A DNA stretch of 64,000 nt from an uncultured Draconibacterium sp. (lineage in GTDB: Bacteria; Bacteroidota; Bacteroidia; Bacteroidales; Prolixibacteraceae): positions 1-64,000 of the forward strand of contig NZ_CAJXTC010000027.1 of assembly GCF_913060805.1 (NCBI RefSeq), written 5' to 3'. The number at the start of each line of letters is the position of its first letter. Position 1 is the stretch's first letter. The notes beneath the pieces are model-generated. The model was given only the letters and a program-made list of their open reading frames with translations, was not told the origin of the DNA and did no database searches. A program made the position numbers and the translations under genes. Below are positions 15,918-24,558 of this stretch, in pieces.

Positions 15918-17207
15918 CTAACTTTCTTTCAGCTCCACACAAACCAATTTCTCGTTGTCGCGGGCGAGGAGTTTGCCGTTGGCGTAGGCCATTGGTGACC
16001 AGGCTTGTGAACCTTTCATGGTAAAAAACGAAGCTTTGCCTACTTCTTTGTAGCTTTCGGGGGTGGGCTCGATGAGGTGCAGATCGCCGTTTTTACCGTT
16101 TTGGTTAATGATCATTCCGTCGATCATGATAATGGCTCCCAGCTCAAAACCCGGTGCAGATTTCTCGGGCCAGCAGCTTTCGCCCTGCCAGTTTAAACAC
16201 GACATTTCGTTTACACGATGGTTGTTATTCAGGTAAATATGCTCGCCGATCACCACCGGAGGATGCATTTTACATCCGGCTTCTTCGGTACGGAACAGTT
16301 CGTTGAGATTGTATGATTCGCCTTCCTTGTTCACTTCCAAGAGAATGGTAACCGGTTCGTATACGTCTTTGTAGGCGCACGAGGTGAGCAGCAAATGGGT
16401 ATTAACAACTGCTACCGGAGGCGCAATACACGCAAACGAATCGAAGCCTTTGTAACTCCACAGTTCTTTACCCGTTTTTACTTCAAAGGACACTACCTCA
16501 TCGGTGGAAAATCCATCGCCTTTTACACACGAGCTGGTCATGATCACCTGCTCCACACCGCCATAGTTGCCCAATATGGGCGACACATGAAAACGGTAAC
16601 CTGTCAGTCTGCGGCTTTCCCAAACAACCTCGCCACTGAGTTTATTGTAGGCTACTACCCCGGCTTTTTCGCCTTGCGGAGCTACAATTACCAAATCGCC
16701 GGTCACGATTGGTGATGCTGAAAATCCCCAGTTGTCGAGTTCGCCACCGTAGTCGGCCAGCAGGTTATGCGACCAAACGGCTTGCTGTGTTTTTTTATCG
16801 ATACAATGAAAGTGCCCGTGCGGACCAACACACCACACATAGTTATCGTCAACCACCGGCACCGCGCGTGAACCCGGGTAAGGCAGTTCACCTTCAGCTT
16901 CGTAACTGTAGTTCCATTTTTCGGCTCCGGTTTCCAGGTCGATGCAGCGTAACACATCGCTTTCACCTTTAATGCGGTCGAGGACAAACACCTCGTTGTT
17001 ATATACTGCAGCTCCACCAAAGCCTGGTCCTAACGGGAATTCCCAGGCTTTATCAGGGCCGGTTTCGGGCCACTCGCGCATTATTCCTGCATCGGTGATT
17101 GTGGCATTTCTGTCGGGGCCAAGGTATTGTGGCCAGTTGTTTCCTTTTTGCTGCGAACAGCTTACTAAAATAAATGTAAATACGGCTAGAAATAGTCGAT
17201 TCTTCAT
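15918..17207 (-). CDS. PQQ-like beta-propeller lipoprotein
   Basis: A 429-aa exported lipoprotein (signal MKNRLFLAVFTFILVSC, lipid Cys 17). The mature part shows repeating propeller blades such as LRCIDLETGAEKWNYSYE, FHCIDKKTQQAVWSHN, VVAYNKLSGEVVWES and FEVKTGKELWSY. This is the Ala/Gly-x-W-x PQQ/BamB-like pattern, about seven blades. WPQYLGPDRNA at the start is typical of the periplasmic PQQ-binding-like proteins found in Bacteroidota and Planctomycetes. The role may be scaffolding or an enzyme accessory; PQQ binding is not implied. It is monocistronic. A TATTTTTG box lies at 17233-17240 on its strand. Confidence 0.8.
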   Translation of the reverse strand: MKNRLFLAVFTFILVSCSQQKGNNWPQYLGPDRNATITDAGIMREWPETGPDKAWEFPLGPGFGGAAVYNNEVFVLDRIKGESDVLRCIDLETGAEKWNYSYEAEGELPYPGSRAVPVVDDNYVWCVGPHGHFHCIDKKTQQAVWSHNLLADYGGELDNWGFSASPIVTGDLVIVAPQGEKAGVVAYNKLSGEVVWESRRLTGYRFHVSPILGNYGGVEQVIMTSSCVKGDGFSTDEVVSFEVKTGKELWSYKGFDSFACIAPPVAVVNTHLLLTSCAYKDVYEPVTILLEVNKEGESYNLNELFRTEEAGCKMHPPVVIGEHIYLNNNHRVNEMSCLNWQGESCWPEKSAPGFELGAIIMIDGMIINQNGKNGDLHLIEPTPESYKEVGKASFFTMKGSQAWSPMAYANGKLLARDNEKLVCVELKES

Positions 17208-17319
17208 GATGAGATTATAAAATGGTTTTTTTCAAAAATAGCAAAAAAGTAGTGGAAGAAAATGGGGTTGAGGTTAATGGGGTGTTAAGTATTATCACAA
17301 ATTGAACTGGCATGCGTGC

Positions 17320-17382
17320 GTTTCTCCTCCTTTGAGAAGGAGTACTCACAATGGAGTCCAATGAAATCGTGATGACGGAGGT
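17320..17382. repeat. Half copy of family R repeat
   Basis: Contains the right-half hairpin (TCTCCTCC...GGAGTACT) and the degenerate tail ending GGAGGTG, but no left half. It lies immediately before a full copy. Confidence 0.55.
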
Positions 17383-17404
17383 GTTTAATATGTTGTGATG
17401 TTTA

Positions 17405-17591
17405 CACCGCCCCACCGCTGTAAACGCGGTACCCCCCTCCTGAGAGGAGGGGAATTGAAAATCAGGGTAGCTAAATTTTCGTGCTATAGGCTTGGTTCAA
17501 GTCCAAAATTTGAATTGACACACGAACGTTTCTCCTCCTTGAAGGAGGAGTACCGCTGATGGAACGTAGTGGAATCGGTGGGGAGGTGGTG
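17405..17591. repeat. MITE-like repeat, family R, copy 3
   Basis: The ends are CACCGCCCCACCG and GGGGAGGTGGTG. The left hairpin is CCCCTCC...GGAGGGG and the right hairpin is CTCCTCC...GGAGGAG, and a CCGCTGAT...ATCGGTGG palindrome precedes the right end. The middle (about 17455-17530) differs from copy 1 and resembles copy 2. Confidence 0.75.
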
Positions 17592-17602
17592 ATTAAAGCA
17601 AT

Positions 17603-18715
17603 TTAAACAACCTTCTTAACCCCCGGCACCAAACGGATCAGCCAGGCCAGTGCAAAACAAACCGTTAATGCTACGGGTGCCAACACAATTAATTTTAGCA
17701 GCTGATTGATGTTTTGCCAGCCCACAAAAAGGGCGCTTAATGCTACAATTATTGGTGCATGAAAAATAAAAACCCCGTAAGCACTACCGGATAATTGCTG
17801 CGCCAAAACACCTTGTTTATTGAAATATCTTTTTGCCAGGCCAAACAGCCCGATGATCATAGCCACACAAACCAGTTGCTCCCATATTGCCCAGACAAAA
17901 CTTTGCCAGGTTGCACCTCCCACAAAAGCTTCTATTCCTCTTTCTTTTCCACCAAAATAAAGCACTACAGGCAGAGCGATCCAGATCATAAGCTGGGCAA
18001 AAATAAACCAACGTTTTGCACTTTTAACACTAATGGCTTCGAGCCAGTTGTTGTTATAGGCGATAACGCCAAATACAAGCATTACGATGTACTGCACAAA
18101 AAACGGAAACTGTAATCCGGTATGCGGCAGGCTCCATCCTACCGGCAACCAAAGCCGGATAATATACTGGCTTAACCCAACAATAAATGCTCCTAACACC
18201 AACTTCCCGGTACCCGGAAAATTCATTTTGATGTTCCATTTCAGCCTACTTATTGGCAGGTAAATCAGGGTAAAGATCAGTAGTGTTTCAACAAACCACA
18301 GCGGACCGAAACCCCGTGCACGCTGATTGCCAAGGAAACCCAGAAATGTTACCGCTTCGTGTTTGATAAAATAGTAGTGAATGAAATTGGTTAGTGGATT
18401 CAAAAAGAAATAAAAGACGAGCAATGGGATTCCCAAACGAACCAGGCGGTCTTTTAAAAACCGGCCCGTTGTTTTTCGTTTTATGGAAGCGGCGGTAAAA
18501 TAGGCCGATATAAAAAAGAACATGCCCATAAAAAAGGCCTGGTTGGTAATGTTAAACATGGCCTGAATGATCATTTCCGGCATTCCGGCTTCCGATTCGT
18601 TGTAATACCAGTCGCCAGGCGCTCCGTAGGTGATGTTAAAATGTAGCAATACAACCAAACAGATAAGAAAAATACGGAGGTTGTCGATGTAATACAGGCG
18701 TGATGTTGATGACAT
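17603..18715 (-). CDS. Acyltransferase 3 family membrane protein
   Basis: A 370-aa integral membrane protein with about ten hydrophobic helices. The N-terminus RLYYIDNLRIFLICLVVLLH and the RLGIPLLVFYFFLNP block are typical of the acyltransferase-3 (OafA/OpgC-like) family. These proteins move acyl groups onto sugars or other periplasmic acceptors. The acceptor cannot be told. I start at ATG 18715 because the family homology begins there; ATG 18814 would add 33 poorly conserved residues. The gene ends 11 nt from the R repeat and appears to be a single transcription unit. Confidence 0.8.
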   Translation of the reverse strand: MSSTSRLYYIDNLRIFLICLVVLLHFNITYGAPGDWYYNESEAGMPEMIIQAMFNITNQAFFMGMFFFISAYFTAASIKRKTTGRFLKDRLVRLGIPLLVFYFFLNPLTNFIHYYFIKHEAVTFLGFLGNQRARGFGPLWFVETLLIFTLIYLPISRLKWNIKMNFPGTGKLVLGAFIVGLSQYIIRLWLPVGWSLPHTGLQFPFFVQYIVMLVFGVIAYNNNWLEAISVKSAKRWFIFAQLMIWIALPVVLYFGGKERGIEAFVGGATWQSFVWAIWEQLVCVAMIIGLFGLAKRYFNKQGVLAQQLSGSAYGVFIFHAPIIVALSALFVGWQNINQLLKLIVLAPVALTVCFALAWLIRLVPGVKKVV

Positions 18716-18993
18716 GGCAGTGGTAGTTTTTAGTTTGTCTAATTCATTTTGGCTTAAACGGGATTCCTGCAAATCAGGTTTCCCAATATCCGGTACAAAA
18801 ATTACAAGTATCATCCATTTTGCGAAATCATTTCGATAAACAACTATAAATAAAGGACTAACGATAATAGATTAAGGATTAATGAATTGCTGTTGGGCAT
18901 TTTAAAGGAGTTGAACTTTACCGCAAATAACACTTTGATAACCAATTCTATCGGATTTCGTAAAGACAAGAGTAAATCAAAAAAATTAACCAA

Positions 18994-19758
18994 ATGAAAA
19001 CAACAGGAATTATTGTTTGTCTATTCCTTTTTATGGGAATTGTTTCACTCCAGGCACAGGAAACACCTGCCATGCCTGAGAACTTTTTAGTCATTGAAGA
19101 GTTTGTACAACCTGCCGATTTAGCGGAGTTCAGAGAAGTACAGCAGGAGGGTATTGACCTCTGGAAAAAAATAAATTTCGATTTGCCGGTTTTTGCCTAC
19201 TCAACCGATGTAAGTTCGTTTTACTGGGTAGTGCCCTTCGAGAATTTTGCATCTCTGGACCCAATGTTTGCCAAAATGGGCGAATTATCCAACAAAATGA
19301 AAGAAGAGGGTTTTGATGCCGAAGCTAAATTCCGTGATCTTTCTACCATGCGCCAAACCATTATCCACTGGGAAAAAGACTTGTCGTATCACCCCAATGG
19401 TGCCGGTATGCAAACCATAGACAACAGGTATTGCGAATGGACCTTTTTCTATTTAAAAGCCGGCCATGAAAAGGAAATGGCAGATGCTGTGAAAAAATAC
19501 ATCGAATTTAGCGAGAACATTGATGAAGAATGGAGTTGGGATTTATATAGCGTTATGATTGGCTACGACTCTCCTTGCTGGGTAGTTATGGATCGCTCTG
19601 AGAGTCCTTTGTCAATGCGCACACTGGAAGCATCGCTTCAGGAAAATCATTCGGAGAAACTAACCGAGTTATGGGGAAATATTCAACCACACCTCCGCAA
19701 AATGGAAGTGGTAACCGGATGGTTCCAGCCCGACTGGTCGTTGAATTTTGAACAATAA
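18994..19758 (+). CDS. Exported protein with two related halves
   Basis: A 254-aa protein with a signal peptide (MKTTGIIVCLFLFMGIVSLQAQ). The mature part reads as two similar alpha+beta modules. FLVIEEFVQPADLAEFREV...FYWVVPFENFASLD is at about 29-100. CEWTFFYLKAGHEKEMADAV...CWVVMDRSESP follows at about 148-210. This resembles tandem dimeric ferredoxin-like (NIPSNAP/ABM-type) folds, by eye only. No catalytic residues are evident. It is followed by a strong terminator, so it is probably transcribed alone. Function unknown. Confidence 0.65.
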   Translation: MKTTGIIVCLFLFMGIVSLQAQETPAMPENFLVIEEFVQPADLAEFREVQQEGIDLWKKINFDLPVFAYSTDVSSFYWVVPFENFASLDPMFAKMGELSNKMKEEGFDAEAKFRDLSTMRQTIIHWEKDLSYHPNGAGMQTIDNRYCEWTFFYLKAGHEKEMADAVKKYIEFSENIDEEWSWDLYSVMIGYDSPCWVVMDRSESPLSMRTLEASLQENHSEKLTELWGNIQPHLRKMEVVTGWFQPDWSLNFEQ

Positions 19759-19789
19759 AAGTCAGCTCTGATTGAAAGAATATAAAATT

Positions 19790-19829
19790 GGTGAGACGGT
19801 TGAATTGAATCAATAGCAACCGTCTCACC
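19790..19829. terminator. Terminator-like hairpin
   Basis: GGTGAGACGGTTG (19790-19802) pairs perfectly with CAACCGTCTCACC (19817-19829) around a 14-nt loop. It lies 31 nt after the stop of the exported protein. A clear T run is missing. A second, weaker hairpin (CCTGG...CCAGG) lies at about 19951-19977. Confidence 0.6.
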
Positions 19830-20014
19830 ATCCATACTAAAACGAACATCAACCCCACCAAAACGGTGCTACCTTTTGCACAAAACAGGTTGGCACTCAA
19901 CTATTTTGAGTCTCCAATTGTTTTAGAAACAGGGACAGATGAAAGACCTGGCATTATGTTATAAACAATGTACCAGGCCTAATAACGATTAATTAGAAAT
20001 TTTAGAAAAAACAG

Positions 20015-20218
20015 ATGAAGAAAAACATGGGAATCGTTGACAGGAGCCTAAGAATTATTGTGGCCGCAGTACTTGCTGTACTTTATTTTACAGGAACTGT
20101 AAGTGGAACGCTGGGAATCGTTTTACTGGTAGTTGCAATCGTTTTTTTGCTTACCAGTATTTTTAGTTTTTGCCCAATGTATTTGCCACTCGGACTAAAA
20201 ACAAAAAAGGACAGTTAA
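20015..20218 (+). CDS. DUF2892 membrane protein
   Basis: A 67-aa protein matching DUF2892 (YgaP-tail-like). It opens MKKNMGIVDRSLRIIVAAVL and has two membrane helices (about 14-28 and 33-50). The SFCPMYLPLGLKTKK ending is the common CP-x-Y motif. The family is inner-membrane and often sits near rhodanese or sulfur genes; no such partner is here. Its function is not known. It is separated by about 80 nt from the downstream cupredoxin gene. Confidence 0.85.
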   Translation: MKKNMGIVDRSLRIIVAAVLAVLYFTGTVSGTLGIVLLVVAIVFLLTSIFSFCPMYLPLGLKTKKDS

Positions 20219-20296
20219 CAACAGATTTGCCTCTTTTTTTCTTCAGATTAAAGATATAAGTATCTTCTAATCCATTAAAATTTAAAATAGAGGCCT

Positions 20297-21562
20297 ATGA
20301 AAACAAATTTTACTTTACTCGGAAAACTTAGCGGATTATTATTAGTACTTGTGCTAATTTCTGCTGCAGTAACCCATGCACAAACCACACACAATGTGCA
20401 GGTTACAAACAATGTTTTTACTCCCAGCGTACTAACCATTAATGTTGGCGATGTTGTTGAATGGAGAAATATCGAAGGCTCGCACAATGTAAATGGTACT
20501 ACCTCTACGTACCCCGATAATCCGGAATCGTTTGGAAATCAAGTTGGATCGGGGTGGACCTACTCTCATACTTTTACTACTGCCGGAACGTACGAATATC
20601 AATGCGATCCGCATGCCGGACAGGGAATGCGTGGTACAATCGAGGTACAATCGGGAGAAGATGACGGCAAGCATATGCTTACCGTTCAGTTTACCGGCAT
20701 GAATCCACATGTTGGGCAAATGCTTTACCTCTCGCTAGTTGAAAAAGATTCAGGGATGGAGGTTGAGAGAACCACAGAAACTGTCAGTGCCGAATTTCAG
20801 GTACAGGTTTCAGGGCTGGAGACAGGCCACTCGTACTTTGTAAATTTCTTTGCCGACCATAACGGAAACGGATCATACGACGCTCCGCCAACAGACCATG
20901 CCTGGCAAATGGAGCTCGACAATGTAACGGGTGATGAAACACTAAACTTTGCCCACAATACGAACTTTACCGACATTATGTGGCAAAATAAGCTAACGGT
21001 GCAGTTCTTGGGAATGACTCCTCACATTGGTCAAAGCCTTAATCTTTGGGTAATTGATGAAAGCGATGGAGAGGAATTATTCACTACAGAAGTTACGGTT
21101 GAAGAGGAATTTGAAATTGTGGCTTACGGAATTGAAACCGGTAAATCATACACCATTGATTTTTATGCCGACCACAACAGCAGCGGTAGTTACGATGCGC
21201 CGCCAACTGATCACGCCTGGCGTTTGGAGCTCAATAATGTAGCTGGCGATACCGTTCTGAATTTCAGTCACAATACAAATTTCACCGACATTTTTAATGT
21301 AACCAGTGTTAGTGATCTGCAACTTAATTCTTTCACCATGTATCCGAATCCTGCAAGCGATAAAGTTACACTTGAATTCGATGATCTAAATAATAATGTT
21401 TTGGTTCGGATGATCGATATCAGTGGAAAAACACGTTCGGTTAGCCAAACCAATATCGGCAACAGGACCGAACTCGATATTTCTCATTTGCCACAAGGAT
21501 TGTACTTTGTTCAATTACAAGACGGCGACCAGCTGCAAATCCGGAAACTAATTAAACGGTAA
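20297..21562 (+). CDS. T9SS-exported cupredoxin with two repeat domains
   Basis: A 421-aa secreted protein. The signal peptide ends at about residue 29. Residues 31-118 are a plastocyanin-like cupredoxin with the full type-1 copper set H63, C103, H106 and M111 (GSHN; QCDPHAGQGM). Residues 122-231 and 232-339 are a tandem duplication. Each unit opens LTVQF-GM-PH-GQ and holds ADHN--GSYDAPPTDHAW, a calcium-loop-like motif. Residues 341-421 form a type IX secretion sorting domain (FTMYPNPASDKV ... LPQGLYFVQL ... KLIKR). It is probably surface-attached or released and could carry electrons or bind copper; the partner is unknown. Transcription ends at the hairpin at 21605. Confidence 0.85.
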   Translation: MKTNFTLLGKLSGLLLVLVLISAAVTHAQTTHNVQVTNNVFTPSVLTINVGDVVEWRNIEGSHNVNGTTSTYPDNPESFGNQVGSGWTYSHTFTTAGTYEYQCDPHAGQGMRGTIEVQSGEDDGKHMLTVQFTGMNPHVGQMLYLSLVEKDSGMEVERTTETVSAEFQVQVSGLETGHSYFVNFFADHNGNGSYDAPPTDHAWQMELDNVTGDETLNFAHNTNFTDIMWQNKLTVQFLGMTPHIGQSLNLWVIDESDGEELFTTEVTVEEEFEIVAYGIETGKSYTIDFYADHNSSGSYDAPPTDHAWRLELNNVAGDTVLNFSHNTNFTDIFNVTSVSDLQLNSFTMYPNPASDKVTLEFDDLNNNVLVRMIDISGKTRSVSQTNIGNRTELDISHLPQGLYFVQLQDGDQLQIRKLIKR

Positions 21563-21604
21563 TTCGGCCTTTCAAGTTAAAATACGATCCTGGATGGACA
21601 GCAT

Positions 21605-21643
21605 AAAAAACGCCTGTAGAAGCAATTTTCACAGGCGTTTTTT
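21605..21643. terminator. Bidirectional terminator between convergent genes
   Basis: AAAAAACGCCTGT (21605-21617) pairs with ACAGGCGTTTTTT (21631-21643). It has U-run equivalents on both strands. It serves the cupredoxin gene (plus) and the SRPBCC gene (minus), whose stop codon is 2 nt away. Confidence 0.9.
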
Positions 21644-21644
21644 A

Positions 21645-22106
21645 TTATCGCGGAAATATCTCCTCAAATGCCTTTGTCCGGTAATCAAAAATCTCTTCCA
21701 GTTTTTTGTGAATGACCAGTGCATTGGCGATTTGCCCAAGGAAACCCAGCGGCGGACTGTAACTAACAATGTCTTTCATTAACACGCCGCCCTCTACCGA
21801 CTCAATGTGGTGCTCGTGGTGCCAGAGTTTATAAGGCCCAACACGCTGCTCATCTACAAAATACTTTTGCGGCACCACATGCGTAATTTCGGTTACCCAG
21901 GTGGTAGGAATTCCCAAAAGCGGCCGCACGGTGTAGGCAATGATCATTCCTTCGTAAGCCGCTTTAGACAAACCGGGAGTACGGATGTCAAAACCCATGT
22001 AATCCGGAGTGATACGTTTCAGGTTTTGTGGTGTGGAAATAAAATCCCACACCTCGTCGATGGTACTATTTATAAGCTGTTCGCGTCTGAATTGATAGAA
22101 TGCCAT
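21645..22106 (-). CDS. SRPBCC (START-like) family protein
   Basis: A 153-aa protein of the SRPBCC ligand-binding fold. The start FRREQLINSTIDEVWDFIST and the end LEEIFDYRTKAFEEIFP are typical of the polyketide-cyclase-like/coenzyme Q-binding subset found beside SDR and lipocalin genes. It has no signal peptide. The cavity ligand is unknown, probably a hydrophobic molecule. It starts 3 nt after the stop of the lipocalin gene and is most likely cotranscribed with it. Confidence 0.85.
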   Translation of the reverse strand: MAFYQFRREQLINSTIDEVWDFISTPQNLKRITPDYMGFDIRTPGLSKAAYEGMIIAYTVRPLLGIPTTWVTEITHVVPQKYFVDEQRVGPYKLWHHEHHIESVEGGVLMKDIVSYSPPLGFLGQIANALVIHKKLEEIFDYRTKAFEEIFPR

Positions 22107-22108
22107 TG

Positions 22109-22702
22109 TTAACTGTTTTGCTTTTGTTTCACTTTAATCAGTGCTGAAGTATCATATCCCCGATCAGCAATACGTTTTAGCAAATCGTTGTACACTGCAG
22201 GTTCCATTTGTGGAGTTCTACTCAATATCCAAAGGTATTTGTCGGTACTGCTGCCAATAACTGCCCATTGGTAATCCTCATCCAATTCCAGCACATAATA
22301 ATCGCCATAAAATATCCAGAAAAAGGAGACCTTTAGTTTTGCAGGATCGTTTTCCGGGTCGGGAATTTTTGCTTTTCCAATCGCTTCAGAATATTCACCG
22401 TCGAGTGTATCTTGGTAGCCGCTGTTAACGACCTTGATTTTGCCGTCGGGACGCATCGAATAATTGGCTGTAACACCAACCATTCCCCGCTCAAAACGAT
22501 GATCGTAACGGGCAATTTCGTACCAGGTTCCCAGGTACTTTTGGAGGTCTAGTTCCTTAACTACACTGTTATCTATCATTTGCTTTTGCCCTGAACAGCC
22601 GGTAAATAAACCGCTTATTATAAAACTAAGCAGAATTAGCGAAACCGACCAATTCGGTTGAGACATAGCTATTCTTTTCATGTTTTGTTTAATCATACTC
22701 AT
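22109..22702 (-). CDS. blc: Bacterial lipocalin (Blc-type lipoprotein)
   Basis: A 197-aa outer-membrane lipocalin. The lipoprotein signal ends at LFTGC. The mature part begins LDLQKYLGTWYEIARYDHRF, which contains the lipocalin signature GTWYEIAR. It continues with the Blc-typical AKLKVSFFWIFYGDYYVLEL and YLWILSRTP. Blc binds fatty acids or lysophospholipids and helps maintain the envelope under stress. Possible starts are 22702, 22681 and 22666; the choice does not change the lipobox. It leads a two-gene unit with the SRPBCC gene. Confidence 0.85.
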   Translation of the reverse strand: MSMIKQNMKRIAMSQPNWSVSLILLSFIISGLFTGCSGQKQMIDNSVVKELDLQKYLGTWYEIARYDHRFERGMVGVTANYSMRPDGKIKVVNSGYQDTLDGEYSEAIGKAKIPDPENDPAKLKVSFFWIFYGDYYVLELDEDYQWAVIGSSTDKYLWILSRTPQMEPAVYNDLLKRIADRGYDTSALIKVKQKQNS

Positions 22703-22797
22703 AAAACACTAAACAATGTGTTTGGTTCGGTTGAAGGGAGAACTATTTTAGAGATTACTTCGGTACCCAAATCCATCGAAGTGACTATTATTTTTAA

Positions 22798-22884
22798 GAC
22801 CCTGAAACAAGTTCAGGGTGACGTTCTAAGTTTTTTGCAGGCTTAATTAAATTCGTCATGCTAAACTTGTTTCAGCATCTTCAT
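22798..22884. repeat. Short palindromic repeat pair (CCTGAAACAAGTTCAGG type)
   Basis: AGACCCTGAAACAAGTTCAG at about 22798 and CATGCTAAACTTGTTTCAGC at about 22859 are inverted relatives. Each is also a small hairpin. This word is frequent in Bacteroidota intergenic DNA. A fragment of an E left arm (AGATTACTTCGGT) lies before it at about 22752. Confidence 0.55.
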
Positions 22885-22946
22885 CTTCATCCAATTATAA
22901 ATCTGGTTCCAAACGGTAGAGAAGCAGTCTTTTAAATTAAAAGCCC

Positions 22947-22979
22947 TTGTTTCCTGATATTGAAAATTTTATATCTTCG
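22947..22979 (+). promoter_or_regulatory. Promoter upstream of the preQ1 riboswitch
   Basis: TATCTTCG at 22972-22979 matches the -7 pattern TAnnTTTG at 7 of 8 positions. TTGTTT begins 25 nt earlier at 22947. Transcription would start just before the aptamer. Confidence 0.45.
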
Positions 22980-22992
22980 CGGCGTATTAACC

Positions 22993-23024
22993 ACGTGTTC
23001 TTGATAACCACGTAAAAAACAAGA
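22993..23024 (+). promoter_or_regulatory. preQ1-I riboswitch candidate
   Basis: ACGTG (22993-22997) pairs with CACGT (23009-23013) as P1 around an 11-nt loop TTCTTGATAAC. An A-rich tail (six A) follows. TCTTG in the loop (22999-23003) can pair with CAAGA (23020-23024) as the pseudoknot P2. This is the layout of the preQ1-I aptamer, which binds 7-aminomethyl-7-deazaguanine. The P2 strand ends 2 nt before the ATG of yhhQ, so ligand binding would block translation. The neighbouring genes (yhhQ, queC, queF) make and import preQ1, as expected. Confidence 0.75.
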
Positions 23025-23026
23025 AA

Positions 23027-23707
23027 ATGAAAAACAAAGTATCCGTTCTGTTTATGCTTGCAGGTATTCTTTTCGCCACCTGCTTATTGATTTCCAACAT
23101 TCTTGCTTCAAAAATTATGATGATCGGTCCGTGGTCAGCCCCGGCCGGAGTTTTGATCTTTCCACTGGCATACATCATTAACGATGTGCTGGTTGAAGTG
23201 TGGGGTTACCAGAAAACCCGCCTCATTATTTGGGCAGGATTTGGAGTAAATGTGCTCGCCGTAGTGTTCTTTACACTTGCAATTACAGTAAATGCCGCGC
23301 CTTTCTGGGAAAACCAGGATGCCTTTGCAACTGTTTTGGGCAGTACTCCGCGAATTGTAGCTGCCAGTATGCTGGCCTACCTTATGGGTTCATTCCTGAA
23401 TGCTTATGTAATGAGCAAGTTTAAAGTGCTAACAAAAGGAAAAGGCTTTTCCATACGCGCAGTAGTTTCTACGCTTGTTGGCGAAGGTGCCGATTCGGCT
23501 ATTTTTATTACCATTGCCTTTGCCGGAATGTTTCCTGTTAATGCGCTGATAACTATGATCATTACTCAGGCAATCATCAAAACCGTGTACGAAATTGCCG
23601 TGCTTCCACTAACCATTTGGGTGGTTGGTAAAGTAAAAAAACTGGAAGGCATCGACACTTACGATTACCAGATCTCATACAATCCGTTTAAACTGAGACA
23701 GGTTTAA
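23027..23707 (+). CDS. yhhQ: Queuosine precursor transporter, YhhQ family
   Basis: A 226-aa inner-membrane protein of the COG1738 family with about six helices. Characteristic stretches are ILASKIMMIG, PAGVLIFPLAYIINDVLVEV, LGSTPRI and the GEGADSAIFITIAF segment. YhhQ imports queuosine precursors (preQ0, preQ1) for tRNA wobble modification. It is the first gene behind the preQ1-I candidate. queC follows after 91 nt and queF after that. Start ATG 23027 fits the riboswitch geometry. Confidence 0.85.
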   Translation: MKNKVSVLFMLAGILFATCLLISNILASKIMMIGPWSAPAGVLIFPLAYIINDVLVEVWGYQKTRLIIWAGFGVNVLAVVFFTLAITVNAAPFWENQDAFATVLGSTPRIVAASMLAYLMGSFLNAYVMSKFKVLTKGKGFSIRAVVSTLVGEGADSAIFITIAFAGMFPVNALITMIITQAIIKTVYEIAVLPLTIWVVGKVKKLEGIDTYDYQISYNPFKLRQV

Positions 23708-23798
23708 AAATTGAAAGTAGAAAGGCAAAAGGGAGAAGGCAAAAGTTAGATTTAACTTATCCCGATCTTCTCCATTCATTCTATTAAAACATTTTAAA

Positions 23799-24482
23799 AT
23801 GACATCAACAGATAAGAAAAAAGCGCTGGTGGTTTTTTCGGGTGGACAGGATTCTACTACCTGCCTGTTTTGGGCAAAACGTGAATTCGACGAAGTTTAT
23901 GCGATTGCATTTAACTATGGGCAGCGCCATGCTATTGAGCTGGATTCTGCAAAATCGATTGCTGAAAATGCCGGTGTGCCTTTGCAGGTATTTTCGATGG
24001 ACCTGATCTCACAACTCAGCCAGAATTCGTTAACGCACCACAGCATGCAGGTGGATCGCCATAAACCGAACAACACGCCTCCTAACACGCTGGTGGAAGG
24101 CCGAAACATGCTGTTTTTAACCTACGCCGCCATTTTTGCCAAAGTGCACAATATACACCACCTGGTAACGGGTGTTGGTCAGGCCGATTTTAGCGGCTAC
24201 CCCGATTGCCGGAATGATTTTATCGTGTCGCTGAATGAAACGCTGAACCTGTCGATGGATTATCCGTATCAAATCCATACACCGCTGATGTGGAAGAACA
24301 AAAGCGAAATCTGGCAGATGGCCGACGAACTGGGCGTTCTTGAATTGGTACAGAACGAAACGGTTACCTGCTACAATGGCGTTAAAGGCTCAGGATGCGG
24401 AGAATGCCCGGCTTGTGAGCTGCGGAATAAAGGATTGGAGAAGTATTTGGAAAAGAGAGGACTTAAAGGATTGAATGAATAA
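23799..24482 (+). CDS. queC: 7-cyano-7-deazaguanine synthase QueC
   Basis: A 227-aa enzyme making preQ0 from 7-carboxy-7-deazaguanine, ammonia and ATP. The PP-loop SGGQDS is at 14-19. The zinc site is C191, C200, C203 and C206 ([12 protein letters not shown]). FNYGQRH (38-44) and [14 protein letters not shown] (125-138) are standard QueC blocks. Length is normal. The upstream steps (queD, queE) are not in this window. It is followed by a palindrome and queF. Confidence 0.95.
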   Translation: MTSTDKKKALVVFSGGQDSTTCLFWAKREFDEVYAIAFNYGQRHAIELDSAKSIAENAGVPLQVFSMDLISQLSQNSLTHHSMQVDRHKPNNTPPNTLVEGRNMLFLTYAAIFAKVHNIHHLVTGVGQADFSGYPDCRNDFIVSLNETLNLSMDYPYQIHTPLMWKNKSEIWQMADELGVLELVQNETVTCYNGVKGSGCGECPACELRNKGLEKYLEKRGLKGLNE

Positions 24483-24487
24483 TGACT

Positions 24488-24542
24488 GTCAGTCTGAGCG
24501 GAGTCGAAGACTGAATAACACTTCGACTCTGCTCAGTGTGAC
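24488..24542. repeat. REP-like hairpin between queC and queF
   Basis: GTCAGTCTGAGCGGAGTCGAAG and CTTCGACTCTGCTCAGTGTGAC are inverted around an 11-nt loop, with few mismatches. This word is a common Bacteroidota intergenic repeat. It sits in the queC-queF spacer and could tune downstream expression. Confidence 0.75.
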
Positions 24543-24558
24543 AACTAAATGCAGAATT

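Noticed and set aside
24475-24558. Upstream start for queF
   Set aside because: The added codons translate the REP hairpin (24488-24542) and the normal QueF N-terminus begins at 24559.
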